Below the pieces are notes generated by a model. That model saw only the letters and a list, made by a program, of their open reading frames with translations, had not been told where the DNA came from and ran no database searches. From Gammaproteobacteria bacterium (GTDB taxonomy: Bacteria > Pseudomonadota > Gammaproteobacteria > SURF-13): a DNA stretch of 64,000 nucleotides. The stretch lies in NCBI GenBank assembly GCA_030680605.1, contig JAUXUQ010000021.1:25732-89731 (forward strand), read 5' to 3'. Made by a program: the position numbers and the translations under genes. The stretch's first letter is position 1. Each line of letters opens with the position of its first letter. Shown here one piece after another: positions 46,439-55,198 of this stretch.

Positions 46439-48633
46439 ACCATACCCTCCTGCGCAGTTCGCATGCCTGTGGCTTCGGCCATCACCGGCAAGCGCACGAT
46501 CATGCGCGTACCGCCGTCTGCTGGTTGCTCGGCCGTGAGCGTGCCGCCATGCTCCTCCACGATCTTCTTCACGATGGCGAGGCCGAGCCCGGTGCCCTTG
46601 GGCTTGGTGGTTACATAGGGCTCAAACAGCTGGGCACGTATTTCTTCCGGTATGCCCGGCCCGCTATCCTGCACGCAAATTTCGACCTGGCGACAACGCA
46701 CATCTTCTTCACAGCGCGTACTCACGCTGATGTACGTGTCGGGCATCGCCTCCAGTGAGTTCTTGATCAGGTTGTGCAGCAACTGGCGCAGGCGCCCGGC
46801 ATCGGCCTCGACCTGCGGCAGGTCTGGATCAAGATGCACCTCCAACCGTGCACCGGTCGCATCGTTGCGATACAGATCCAGCACCTCGGTCACCAGTTGA
46901 TTCAGGTCGAGCAGTCTGGGCCGCATTTGTGGCGTGCGCGCATACTCGGCAAACGCATTCACCATTTCCTTCATCACCTCCACCTGCTGCACAATGGTAT
47001 GGGTAAGCCGATCCAGGACTTCGGCATCTTTGGCATCCATGGTCTTCAGGTATTTGTGCCGCAGGCGTTCAGCGGAAAGTTGAATCGGTGTCAGCGGGTT
47101 GCGGAATTCATGCGCCAGACGCCGCGCCACCTCACCCCACGCCGCATCGCGTTGCGCCTGCACCAGCATGGTCATGTCATCGAACACGATCAGATGGTCG
47201 GGGGGCGCCATACCCAGGCCGGGCAACGGCACGCCCCGGCACATGAAGACGCGCCGCCCTGCCCCGGCTGACGGCAGGATAATCTCGGCGCGCCACTCCG
47301 TATCCGGTGTTTGCACGTGCTGCTGCAAGGCGTCCACGAACGGCTGCAACTGGGGCTGCTCCGCAACCAGCTGCTCCAGTGAGCTCACTGTACTGAAATC
47401 CACACCCAGCAGCTGGCCAGCAGCAACATTTGCAGTGCGCAGCCCGCCCTGCGGGTTTACTGTCATGACACCCGAGGACAATCTTTCCAGCAGCGTAGCC
47501 AGATATGCACTCTGGGCCTCCGCCTGCTGCTGACTCAGCTTCACGTCATCACTCGCGATCGCCACCCGTCGGGTCATATCATTGAACGACTGCACCAGAA
47601 ACCCGAGCTCATCATTGCCGGATACCGGCAGGCGCGTGTCGTAATGACCCGCCGCCACCGCACGCGTGCCCTCGGCCAACTCGCGGATCGGCGCCGCCAG
47701 CCGCCGCGCGGAATAAAATGCGGCCCACAATGCAGTAAGCAGGCTCAAGGCCAGCACCAGTGACAGCGTCAGCGTAAAGCTGTATTTCAAGGGTGTGCGC
47801 AGATAAGCGAGCTTTCTGTATTGGGCAAAGGCAGACTGTACCGTGTCCGCCAGCCGGCTCATGCGCTCGGCCACCGGAAACAGGGCCTGCAACACACGGC
47901 CTTCCATGGCGGGCCCGTCGGCAGGCGCGTTGACGGCAACGCGTATGTGCAGACCGGCATCACGCGCCAGATCCAGCCCAACGTAATTTTTCCCCTGCCG
48001 CAGTTGCAACAGTATGGCCTCGCGCGGCACATCCGGCACCAGCGCCACTGTATCGACGCTGCTGGAGGTAATGATGCGCCCTTTCTGGCTGAACAGGGTC
48101 AGCTCGTCCGCCCCGCTGCGGGATCGCAATTCGTTCAGCACCGCTGCCGAGCCACTATCCGCCACACCAGTAAGCTCCTGCGCGTCGCGTGCCGTCTGTT
48201 TGATCAATTCACGCATACGCATGTCCAGCGCGGCACGGGAAAGATCGAGCGCATTACCGAGCGCGCGCTCGATACCGACATCAAACCAGCTGTCGATGCC
48301 GCGGTGCAGAAACCCCAGCGAGAAATAAAATACCGTGGTCACAGGTGCCACCGCGAGCACCACAAACATCACCAGCAGACGCAACGTCAGCCGCGAACCC
48401 GCCGCGCCCGCACGATACTGGCGGATCAGGCGCACGAGATTGACTGTGATCAGCACCGCAAGCACCAGCAGGCCCAGCGCGTTCAACGCCAGCAGTTGCA
48501 GGTACAGGCGGCTGAACTCGGCGGAATTTTCCGTGATCGCGCTCATTTGATAGAGCGACACCAGCAGCAGCGCAAACAGCGCGATCATGAGCGCGACCCC
48601 TGAGGAGGGGCGTTTCAGGGCTGCAGCGGCCAT
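46435..48633 (-). CDS. ntrY: NtrY-like sensor histidine kinase
   Basis: About 732-residue membrane kinase. Two helices near the N-terminus (about 12-32 and 42-65) plus two more (about 83-105 and 275-300) bound a periplasmic sensor region. HAMP (RRLAAPIRELAEGTRAVAAG), PAS-like region (about 365-470), HisKA with RRLAHEFRNPLTPIQLSAER, and HATPase with GTGLGLAIVKKIVEEHGG follow. Start at 48633 or nine bases upstream; it overlaps the end of the DUF4390 gene. Partner of the NtrX-like regulator. Confidence 0.92.
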   Translation of the reverse strand: MAAAALKRPSSGVALMIALFALLLVSLYQMSAITENSAEFSRLYLQLLALNALGLLVLAVLITVNLVRLIRQYRAGAAGSRLTLRLLVMFVVLAVAPVTTVFYFSLGFLHRGIDSWFDVGIERALGNALDLSRAALDMRMRELIKQTARDAQELTGVADSGSAAVLNELRSRSGADELTLFSQKGRIITSSSVDTVALVPDVPREAILLQLRQGKNYVGLDLARDAGLHIRVAVNAPADGPAMEGRVLQALFPVAERMSRLADTVQSAFAQYRKLAYLRTPLKYSFTLTLSLVLALSLLTALWAAFYSARRLAAPIRELAEGTRAVAAGHYDTRLPVSGNDELGFLVQSFNDMTRRVAIASDDVKLSQQQAEAQSAYLATLLERLSSGVMTVNPQGGLRTANVAAGQLLGVDFSTVSSLEQLVAEQPQLQPFVDALQQHVQTPDTEWRAEIILPSAGAGRRVFMCRGVPLPGLGMAPPDHLIVFDDMTMLVQAQRDAAWGEVARRLAHEFRNPLTPIQLSAERLRHKYLKTMDAKDAEVLDRLTHTIVQQVEVMKEMVNAFAEYARTPQMRPRLLDLNQLVTEVLDLYRNDATGARLEVHLDPDLPQVEADAGRLRQLLHNLIKNSLEAMPDTYISVSTRCEEDVRCRQVEICVQDSGPGIPEEIRAQLFEPYVTTKPKGTGLGLAIVKKIVEEHGGTLTAEQPADGGTRMIVRLPVMAEATGMRTAQEGMV

Positions 48634-49178
48634 ATTACCCACTCACCTGTCAGCTGCCACTGGGCCGAGAAATAGGCCGGCAGCCGCATCGGTGTCGGCA
48701 GTGCATCGATATCGATCCGCGGGCGCAGCCGCACCACATAGTTTTCGTCCTCCAACAGCAGGCGCTTGTCAATCAGCGGCAGACTTGTAATTTGCCCAAG
48801 CGCCTCGATGGCCGCCCCGGCATTGGTCAGGCTCTGTTGCGCGGCGCTGTTGAGATTTTTCACCAGATATTGCTCGGTCAGCACGTGATAACTTAACTGG
48901 TAGCGCTGGGAGAGGCGCACCTTCCGCTCATCCCATAACAGGCCACGCTGGCGCAACAGCTCAATCTGCAACTCGATCACCAGCGGCACGCCATTTTCGA
49001 GCGCCTCCAGTACCGGTTTGCTGAACAGGTAATCGATCTGTGCGTCGAGCAGATAGACCTCATCCACCAGCCGCACCCCGCCGCCCTGGACGGTAAACTC
49101 CCCGTTGCCGGAATAGCTGGTCTCGACGTCCTGTGCTGCCGCTGCAGTCATCGCCAGCCACAGCCCCGCCGCCAGCAC
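48615..49178 (-). CDS. DUF4390 exported protein with displaced 5' end
   Basis: DUF4390 family protein, usually found between rsmB and ntrY. The domain runs from about QDVETSYSGNGEF to the end (ending WVIWPLQP). A hydrophobic export signal (AGAALVLAAGLWLAMTAAAAQ) precedes it. No ATG lies between the 160-bp hairpin element and the hydrophobic core. The GTG at 49178 is the best in-frame start after the element, but it would lose the Arg-rich n-region; a TTG inside the element is another option. The native start was probably removed by the insertion. Confidence 0.6.
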   Translation of the reverse strand: MLAAGLWLAMTAAAAQDVETSYSGNGEFTVQGGGVRLVDEVYLLDAQIDYLFSKPVLEALENGVPLVIELQIELLRQRGLLWDERKVRLSQRYQLSYHVLTEQYLVKNLNSAAQQSLTNAGAAIEALGQITSLPLIDKRLLLEDENYVVRLRPRIDIDALPTPMRLPAYFSAQWQLTGEWVIWPLQP

Positions 49179-49209
49179 TAACGCTGCGCCTGCAACCCTG
49201 GGCCGGCGG

Positions 49210-49369
49210 CTAGCAGGCTGTTGAAAAACAGCCTGCGCGCGGTGCAGGGATGCACCGCCATTTTTCAAGCACGGTTTATGTGCTTGAAAAATGAAGCAAA
49301 GCAAAAATCGCACTTTTTGCTTTGCGGGTTGAAAAAGGCCATGGATGGCCTTTTTCAACCTCCTGCTAG
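49210..49369. mobile_element. 160-bp five-hairpin MITE-like element
   Basis: Terminal inverted repeats CTAGCAGGCTGTTGAAAAA and CTAGCAGGAGGTTGAAAAA (17 of 19 match). Between them lie five consecutive perfect stems: 49213-49236 (10 bp), 49239-49258 (8 bp), 49259-49293 (14 bp), 49296-49325 (12 bp) and 49327-49360 (14 bp or more). The right end CTAG supplies the rsmB stop codon, and the left end lies 31 bp before the DUF4390 GTG. It has no coding capacity. Confidence 0.75.
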
Positions 49370-50697
49370 TGCTTGCGTAAGCGCGCATAATAAAATCCGT
49401 CCATGCCGCCGCAACTGCCGGTAGGCAGGCTGATGCCACACCGGGATCCTGCCGGCACTGCCACACCGGGCAGCAGCAGTGGTTCAGCGTGGGCACCCTG
49501 TTGCCCTGCAACAAAATCGCGCACCTGCTGCTCGCCCTCCTCCGGCAATACCGAACAAACTGCGTACAACAATACACCACCGGGCTTCAGCAACGGCCAC
49601 AGCGCCTGCAACAGGCGGCGCTGGGTCTGCGCAGCCGCAGTGATGTCCGTCGGTCGGCGCAGCCATTTGATGTCGGGGTGACGGCGTATCACTCCGGTAC
49701 CCGAACAGGGCGCATCCAGCAGGATACGGTCAAATGGCTTGCCGTCCCACCAGCCCCCTGGCGCGCCGGCATCGCCCTCCACCAGCTGCGCCTCCAGCCC
49801 CAGTCGCACCAGATTTTCCCGCACCCGCGCCAGGCGCAGCACAGAATTGTCGAGCGCCACCAATTCTAGCAGAGAAGGCTGAAGTTCGAGGATATGACAG
49901 GTCTTGCCGCCGGGCGCGCTACAGGCATCCAGCACCCGCTCGCCGGGCTCTGCCCCCAGCCATCCGGCGGCCAGCTGGGCACCGGCATCCTGCACCGATA
50001 CCTCGCCGGCACTGAAACCCGGCAGGCTGTCGACACCCATGGGCTGCTCCAGCACCACGCCCTGAGCACTGTGCGGGGTGATATAGCCAGCCAGACCGGC
50101 CGCCTGCAGCGTTGCCAGATACTGTCCGCGCGAGGCACGGCGAGCGTTTACCCGCAAGCACATCGGCGGGCGCAGGTTGTTGGCGGCCACGATCGCCTGC
50201 CACGAAGGGGAGCACTCGGACTCGGGCCACGCCTGCCGCAACATCGCCAACAGCCATGCGGGGTGCGCCAGACGACTGTCCTCATTGGCATCGGCCTCTG
50301 CCAGCAGACGCGTACTGTCGCGTAAATAGTTGCGCAACACCGCGTTCACCACGCCCTTGGCCCAGCCCTTGCCCAGCACTCCGACCGCCGTCACCGTAGC
50401 ATCCACGGCGGCATGCGCCGGCAGCGTCAAATATGCGAGCTGATACAAACCGACCAGCAGCAGGCAGTGAATATCCTGATCCCGCTCCTTGAATGGCGTG
50501 CGCAACAGACACTCAAGCACGGCCTCCAGTCGTGGTTTCCAGCGCACCACCCCGTAGCACAATTCCTGCATCAGCGCGCGTTCGCGCTGCAACGTGAATT
50601 CCGCCGCGTGCTGGGCGAGCACATCATTCAGCGATTTCCGCTGCTGCAGCACCTGCACCAGCGCGCGCGCCGCCATCACCCGTGAATTGGCAGTCAT
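49366..50697 (-). CDS. rsmB: 16S rRNA (cytosine-967-C5)-methyltransferase RsmB
   Basis: 443 residues. Start at 50697 overlaps the fmt stop (ATGA) and gives [18 protein letters not shown]-terminal NusB-like domain (about 1-140), then a Rossmann methyltransferase domain with SAM motif DACSAPGGKTCHILE and the catalytic DAPCSGTGVIRRHPDIKW; a second active-site Cys is in LYAVCSV. The final codons ...LRKH-stop run into a repeat element that provides the TAG. Confidence 0.94.
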   Translation of the reverse strand: MTANSRVMAARALVQVLQQRKSLNDVLAQHAAEFTLQRERALMQELCYGVVRWKPRLEAVLECLLRTPFKERDQDIHCLLLVGLYQLAYLTLPAHAAVDATVTAVGVLGKGWAKGVVNAVLRNYLRDSTRLLAEADANEDSRLAHPAWLLAMLRQAWPESECSPSWQAIVAANNLRPPMCLRVNARRASRGQYLATLQAAGLAGYITPHSAQGVVLEQPMGVDSLPGFSAGEVSVQDAGAQLAAGWLGAEPGERVLDACSAPGGKTCHILELQPSLLELVALDNSVLRLARVRENLVRLGLEAQLVEGDAGAPGGWWDGKPFDRILLDAPCSGTGVIRRHPDIKWLRRPTDITAAAQTQRRLLQALWPLLKPGGVLLYAVCSVLPEEGEQQVRDFVAGQQGAHAEPLLLPGVAVPAGSRCGISLPTGSCGGMDGFYYARLRKH

Positions 50698-51659
50698 GTC
50701 CGCCAGCCCAGCCTGGCCTGATGTATCACATGGGCATTGAGAAAATCGCGTGCGCACACCGGCCGGCCGCCGGGCAGCTGCAGTTCGGTAATGCGCAGCA
50801 CACCCTCACCACAGGCCACGTCGATACCCGCCGCGCCAGCCTGCACCACCGTACCCGGTAGCGCACTCACCGTCTGCGACAGCGCGGCAACGGCCAGCAG
50901 TCGCAGCGGCTCACCCTGCCAGCGGGTATGCGCCACTGGCCAGGGGTAAAAGGCCCGCACCTTGCGCGCGAGCGCCTGTGCGGGCTCCTGCCAATCGATC
51001 TCTGCCTCGCGCTTGTCAATCTTCGGCGCATGGCAGGCCTGTCTGTCATCCTGTGGTTGAGGGGTGATCGCACCGCGTGCGATGGCGGGCAGTGCGGCCA
51101 GCAGGGTCTCGGCGCCGAGTTGCGCAAGGCGGTCATGCAGGCTCGCGGCGGTATCCGCAGGCAGAATCGGGCAACTGCGCCGCAACAGCACCGGCCCGGT
51201 ATCGAGCCCCGCATCCATCTGCATCAGGCTGATACCGGTCTCGCTGTCGCCGGCAAGAATGGCGCGCTGGATCGGCGCTGCACCGCGCCAGCGCGGCAAC
51301 AGTGAGGCATGCACATTGATGCAGCCAAGCCGAGGCGCCGCCAGCACCACCGGCGGCAACAGCAGGCCATAGGCCGCCACCACCATAAGGTCGGCGTGCA
51401 ATGCAGCCAGGGCCTGCTGTGCCTGGCTGTCTTTCAGGCTGGGAGGCTGATGCACGGGCAGTGCGTGTCGAGCGGCAAGCTGCTTGACCGGGCTTGGCGT
51501 CAGCTTGCGGCCGCGCCCGGCGGGCCGATCAGGCTGGGTATAGACCGCGCTCACCGTCACCCCGGCAGAGAGCAGGGCCTGCAATATCACCGCTGCGAAT
51601 GCCGGCGTGCCGGCAAACACCATGGTCAGACGCGAGGGATCTGACGCAGCAATACTCAC
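50694..51659 (-). CDS. fmt: Methionyl-tRNA formyltransferase
   Basis: 321-residue enzyme that formylates initiator Met-tRNA with 10-formyl-THF. N-terminal Rossmann domain ([18 protein letters not shown]), the active-site motif [20 protein letters not shown], the LDTGPVL block, and a C-terminal OB domain. It starts with GTG overlapping the def stop (GTGA), so it is coupled to def. Confidence 0.96.
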   Translation of the reverse strand: MSIAASDPSRLTMVFAGTPAFAAVILQALLSAGVTVSAVYTQPDRPAGRGRKLTPSPVKQLAARHALPVHQPPSLKDSQAQQALAALHADLMVVAAYGLLLPPVVLAAPRLGCINVHASLLPRWRGAAPIQRAILAGDSETGISLMQMDAGLDTGPVLLRRSCPILPADTAASLHDRLAQLGAETLLAALPAIARGAITPQPQDDRQACHAPKIDKREAEIDWQEPAQALARKVRAFYPWPVAHTRWQGEPLRLLAVAALSQTVSALPGTVVQAGAAGIDVACGEGVLRITELQLPGGRPVCARDFLNAHVIHQARLGWRT

Positions 51660-52159
51660 AGGGCGTACTGACGCACCTTTGTCATACGCTTGCGTAACCG
51701 TGTACGCTTCAGTTCCGAGAGATAATCCACAAACAGTTTGCCCTCAAGATGGTCAATCTCGTGCTGAATACACACCGCCAGCAGGCCCTCGGCCTCCAGT
51801 TCAAAGGGCTTGCCGGCACTATCCAGCGCACGCACCGTCACCCGCTCGGCACGCTGTACGGTTTCAAACACGTCCGGCACCGACAGACAGCCTTCTTCCA
51901 TCTCCTCCACGCCACTGCTGTGAGTGATCTCGGGGTTGATGAAGCACAACGGGGCATTCTTCTCGGGCGAGATGTCCAGCACCAGCACCCGTTGCGCCAC
52001 ATTGACCTGGGTTGCCGCCAGTCCGATGCCCGGTGCAGCGTACATGGTCTCAAACATGTCAGCGACCAGTGCACGCACAGCCGCATCGACACGCCCCACC
52101 GGGCGCGCCTTGTTGCGCAGGCGCGGGTCGGGGAAATGCAGTATATTAAGTAAGGCCAT
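51656..52159 (-). CDS. def: Peptide deformylase
   Basis: 167-residue metalloenzyme that removes the N-formyl group. Start at 52159 gives [15 protein letters not shown]; the frame upstream to 52435 is not coding. The three motifs are complete: [15 protein letters not shown] and HEIDHLEG. Divergent from the LysM gene; the 169-bp gap should hold both promoters. Confidence 0.96.
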   Translation of the reverse strand: MALLNILHFPDPRLRNKARPVGRVDAAVRALVADMFETMYAAPGIGLAATQVNVAQRVLVLDISPEKNAPLCFINPEITHSSGVEEMEEGCLSVPDVFETVQRAERVTVRALDSAGKPFELEAEGLLAVCIQHEIDHLEGKLFVDYLSELKRTRLRKRMTKVRQYAL

Positions 52160-52328
52160 GGACGTTACACCATCGACACAGAGGGCTTGATTGGCAAACA
52201 TCCGGCGCACACGGTACAGTGCACATGCCGGTCTGCACACGTCATCATTGTAACGGATGGTGCCCGTTATTCGCCACTGGCGTCTGTTGCGGGGCAGGAC
52301 AGATGAAAACATGACAGGGGAGGACATC

Positions 52329-53411
52329 ATGCAGGTACTGGCCAGTCGGAAATTACGCAGTACAGCGTATGTTTTTGGTGTGTGGCTTACGCTCATCTCC
52401 GCCACCACAGCAAACGAACTGGCGCTCAACGCCAATCCGCCCGATCACTACACGGTCGTGCCGGGCGACACCCTGTGGGGTGTGTCGGAACGCTTCCTGC
52501 GCGACCCCTGGCGTTGGCCGGAGATATGGAAGGGCAACCCTGAAATCCAAAACCCGCACCTTATATATCCGGGTGATGTCGTCGTGTTACGTTACACTGA
52601 CGGCGCGCCCGAGTTGCATCTGGAGCGCGGCAACGGCATCGGCTCAACCGTCAAACTCTCGCCCGAAGTGCGCAGCAGTACCATCGTTCACCCCATACCA
52701 ACCATTCCGCTAGACGCCATACGCCAGTTCCTCACCCAGCCACGCGTGGTGAACCGTGAGGAGCTGGAAAATGCACCGTACGTGCTTGCCGGTGCCGACG
52801 AACATGTGATCACGGCGGCGGGTGACAACGTTTATGTACGCGGCATCACGCAGCCCGATGCCCGGCACTTCATGATCTACCGGCTGGGCTCCGCCTATCG
52901 TGATGCCCCTGCGGGCGTCGCCTCCACCGCAGACGAAGACATTCTGGGCCATGAAGCCGTGTATATCGGCGAAGCCCGTCTCGTGCGTAGTGGCGACCCC
53001 GCCACACTTGTCATCCTGCGCTCCAGCAGCGAGGTCAGACGCGGCGACCGGCTGCTGCCTACCGACGAACAGGAGCTGGAACAGGTGTTCCAGCCGCATG
53101 CACCCGGCGCCGACACCGAAGGCCGCATCATCGCGGTTCTCAACGGCGTATCACGCATCGGCCAGGGGCAGATCGTGGTGCTCAACCGCGGCACCCAACA
53201 CGGTGTTGAAACCGGCCACATCTTCGCCGTATATCAGGCGGGTCAGACCATACAGGATCCCCTCAGCAAAGTACGCAACGACCCTGTCACCCTGCCCGAT
53301 GAGCGGGCTGGCGCTGTAATGGTATTTCGCAGCTTCGAGCGCGTGAGCTACGCCCTGGTGATGCAAGCCAAGGGGCCCATGCACCTCTATGACACGGTGA
53401 AAGCACCTTAA
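52329..53411 (+). CDS. LysM peptidoglycan-binding domain protein
   Basis: 360-residue exported protein. The start at 52329 has GGGGAGGA five bases upstream and opens with a signal peptide ending at about residue 28 ([10 protein letters not shown]). One LysM domain follows at about 40-90 ([18 protein letters not shown], then [20 protein letters not shown]), and then a long domain of unknown function. This gene precedes dprA in many Gammaproteobacteria. Confidence 0.9.
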   Translation: MQVLASRKLRSTAYVFGVWLTLISATTANELALNANPPDHYTVVPGDTLWGVSERFLRDPWRWPEIWKGNPEIQNPHLIYPGDVVVLRYTDGAPELHLERGNGIGSTVKLSPEVRSSTIVHPIPTIPLDAIRQFLTQPRVVNREELENAPYVLAGADEHVITAAGDNVYVRGITQPDARHFMIYRLGSAYRDAPAGVASTADEDILGHEAVYIGEARLVRSGDPATLVILRSSSEVRRGDRLLPTDEQELEQVFQPHAPGADTEGRIIAVLNGVSRIGQGQIVVLNRGTQHGVETGHIFAVYQAGQTIQDPLSKVRNDPVTLPDERAGAVMVFRSFERVSYALVMQAKGPMHLYDTVKAP

Positions 53412-53425
53412 AGCTGAATACCGGC

Positions 53426-54541
53426 TTGCACGACACTGCCTACTGGCTGGCCCTGTTGCACGCGCCCGGCGTCGGGCCCGTCACATTTCTCGGACTGTTG
53501 CAGCACTATCCCGAGCCTCGCCTCCTGTTTGAGACCAGCACCGCACAGCGCGCCAAGTTGGGCCTCACGCGCGCCACACTGGAGTATCTCAGTCGGCCGG
53601 ACTGGGACAGCGTCGAACGCGACCTGGGCTGGCTGGAGCAGCCTGCGCACCATGCGCTCACCCTGAGCGACCCGGCCTACCCGCCACTGCTGCGCGAAAT
53701 TGCCGATCCGCCGCCGATCCTGTTCGTGCACGGTGACCCGGCACTCCTCACCCGCCCCCAGCTGGCCATGGTCGGCAGCCGTAATCCGACCCCCGGCGGC
53801 AGCGAAACCGCCCACGCCTTCGCCTGCCACCTGGCGCAGGCTGGGCTGGTAATTACCAGCGGACTTGCGCTCGGCATCGATGGCGCCAGCCACCGGGGGG
53901 CGCTGGAGGGTGGTGGCGCCACCCTCGCCGTCGCCGGCACCGGCCTCGATCGCGTGTACCCCGCCCGACATCGCACGCTGGCCCATGCCATCGTCGCAGC
54001 TGGCGCGCTGGTCTCCGAACTGCCGCCGGGCGCGCCCCCGCTGCCGGAACACTTCCCGCGCCGCAACCGCATCATCAGCGGCCTGAGCGCCGGCACACTG
54101 GTGGTGGAGGCCGCCGCCAACAGCGGCTCACTGATCACCGCGCGGCTGGCCGCCGAGCAGGGACGCGAGGTATTCGCCATCCCCGGCTCAATTCACAACC
54201 CGCTGGCGCGCGGCTGCCATGCCCTGCTGAAACAGGGCGCCAAACTGGTTGAGACGGCGCAGGATATCCTGGAGGAGCTGGGGCCACTGACAGGCGGTTT
54301 TGCCCCATCCGCAGCCGGTTCAACGGCCCCAGGGAACGATCAGGCCTCATTCACGGTCGAACAAAAAGCCCTGCTCAACTGCCTAAGCTTCGAGCCGGTA
54401 GCGGTCGATACTATCATCAGGCGCAGCGGGTTGACGCCGGAGGTGGTTTCCTCCATTCTCTTGACCCTGGAGCTGCAAGGGTGCGTGACTTCGTCTGCGG
54501 GCGGATGCTACTCCCGGATTGGCAACAAGGAGCTTACATGA
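53426..54541 (+). CDS. dprA: DNA-processing protein DprA
   Basis: 371-residue RecA loader for incoming ssDNA in natural transformation. Start is a TTG at 53426, 14 bp after the LysM gene, with a weak ribosome-binding site. SAM-like N-terminal region, Rossmann-like domain with VGSRNPTPGG, GLALGIDGASHRGAL and FPRRNRIISGLS, and a C-terminal winged-helix DML1-like region (about 305-365). The stop overlaps the smg ATG. Confidence 0.93.
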   Translation: MHDTAYWLALLHAPGVGPVTFLGLLQHYPEPRLLFETSTAQRAKLGLTRATLEYLSRPDWDSVERDLGWLEQPAHHALTLSDPAYPPLLREIADPPPILFVHGDPALLTRPQLAMVGSRNPTPGGSETAHAFACHLAQAGLVITSGLALGIDGASHRGALEGGGATLAVAGTGLDRVYPARHRTLAHAIVAAGALVSELPPGAPPLPEHFPRRNRIISGLSAGTLVVEAAANSGSLITARLAAEQGREVFAIPGSIHNPLARGCHALLKQGAKLVETAQDILEELGPLTGGFAPSAAGSTAPGNDQASFTVEQKALLNCLSFEPVAVDTIIRRSGLTPEVVSSILLTLELQGCVTSSAGGCYSRIGNKELT

Positions 54542-55017
54542 AAGAAAACGTACTGGATGTGCTGATGTACCTGTTCGAAAGCTATCTGGACGAAGAGACC
54601 GATATCAACCCGGATCAGGAATCACTCAAACTTGAACTGATGGAGGCAGGCTTCCCGCACACCGAAATAGACAAGGCGCTGGACTGGCTGGAAGGACTTA
54701 CCCAGCTGCAGGATCAACCTGTGTCGCATACCACCCAGGTCAACCCGTCGCTGCGCATCTTCACCGACCAGGAGATATCAAAGCTTGATGTTGCAGGCTG
54801 CGGTTATCTGCATCTGTTGCAGCAGAGCGGTGTCCTCGACCCCATTGCGCGTGAGCTCGTCATCGACCGTGTCATGGCCCTCGGCGCGGAAGAAATCAGC
54901 CTCGACGAACTAAAATGGGTCGTACTCATGGTACTGTTCAATCGCCCTGGCCAGGAAGCCGCCTTCGCCTGGATGAAGAATATTGTGTTCGACGAAACGG
55001 CTGGCAATCTGCATTAG
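54538..55017 (+). CDS. smg: Smg-family DUF494 protein
   Basis: 159-residue protein. Start at 54538 overlaps the dprA stop (ATGA) and has AAGGAG upstream. The N-terminus is MKENVLDVLMYLFESYLDEE, as in Smg. All-helical and acidic, no membrane segment. Smg lies between dprA and topA in many genomes; its function is not known. Confidence 0.93.
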   Translation: MKENVLDVLMYLFESYLDEETDINPDQESLKLELMEAGFPHTEIDKALDWLEGLTQLQDQPVSHTTQVNPSLRIFTDQEISKLDVAGCGYLHLLQQSGVLDPIARELVIDRVMALGAEEISLDELKWVVLMVLFNRPGQEAAFAWMKNIVFDETAGNLH

Positions 55018-55019
55018 AG

Positions 55020-55190
55020 ACAGTAGCTAGTAGCGAGTGGCTAGCAACGCAAAACTTACTAATAAACATGCGCAGATATTTCATCAATCATGGAAATTAA
55101 GCAGCGCTCAAAGTTGCTTCCAAAACTTTCAAGCCCGCGTCCAGCGGGCTTTGCTTTAATAAAGGCAGTGGCGACTCGCCACCAGCAACT
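55020..55190. repeat. Fragments of the GCGAGT/CTAGT repeat around the smg-topA gap
   Basis: CAGTAGCTAGTAGCGAGTGG at about 55020 and GCAGTGGCGACTCGCCACCAG at about 55166 resemble the repeat between trkH and trkA. Confidence 0.4.
55131..55158 (+). terminator. Rho-independent terminator after smg
   Basis: AAGCCCGC (55131-55138), loop GTCCA, GCGGGCTT (55144-55151), then TGCTTTAA. It lies 114 bp after the smg stop and 41 bp before topA. Confidence 0.65.
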
Positions 55191-55198
55191 GTATTGAT

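Noticed and set aside
49179..49580. The long N-terminal extension of the DUF4390 frame as part of the protein
   Set aside because: It runs through the hairpin element and the rsmB 3' end in another frame and has no family features.
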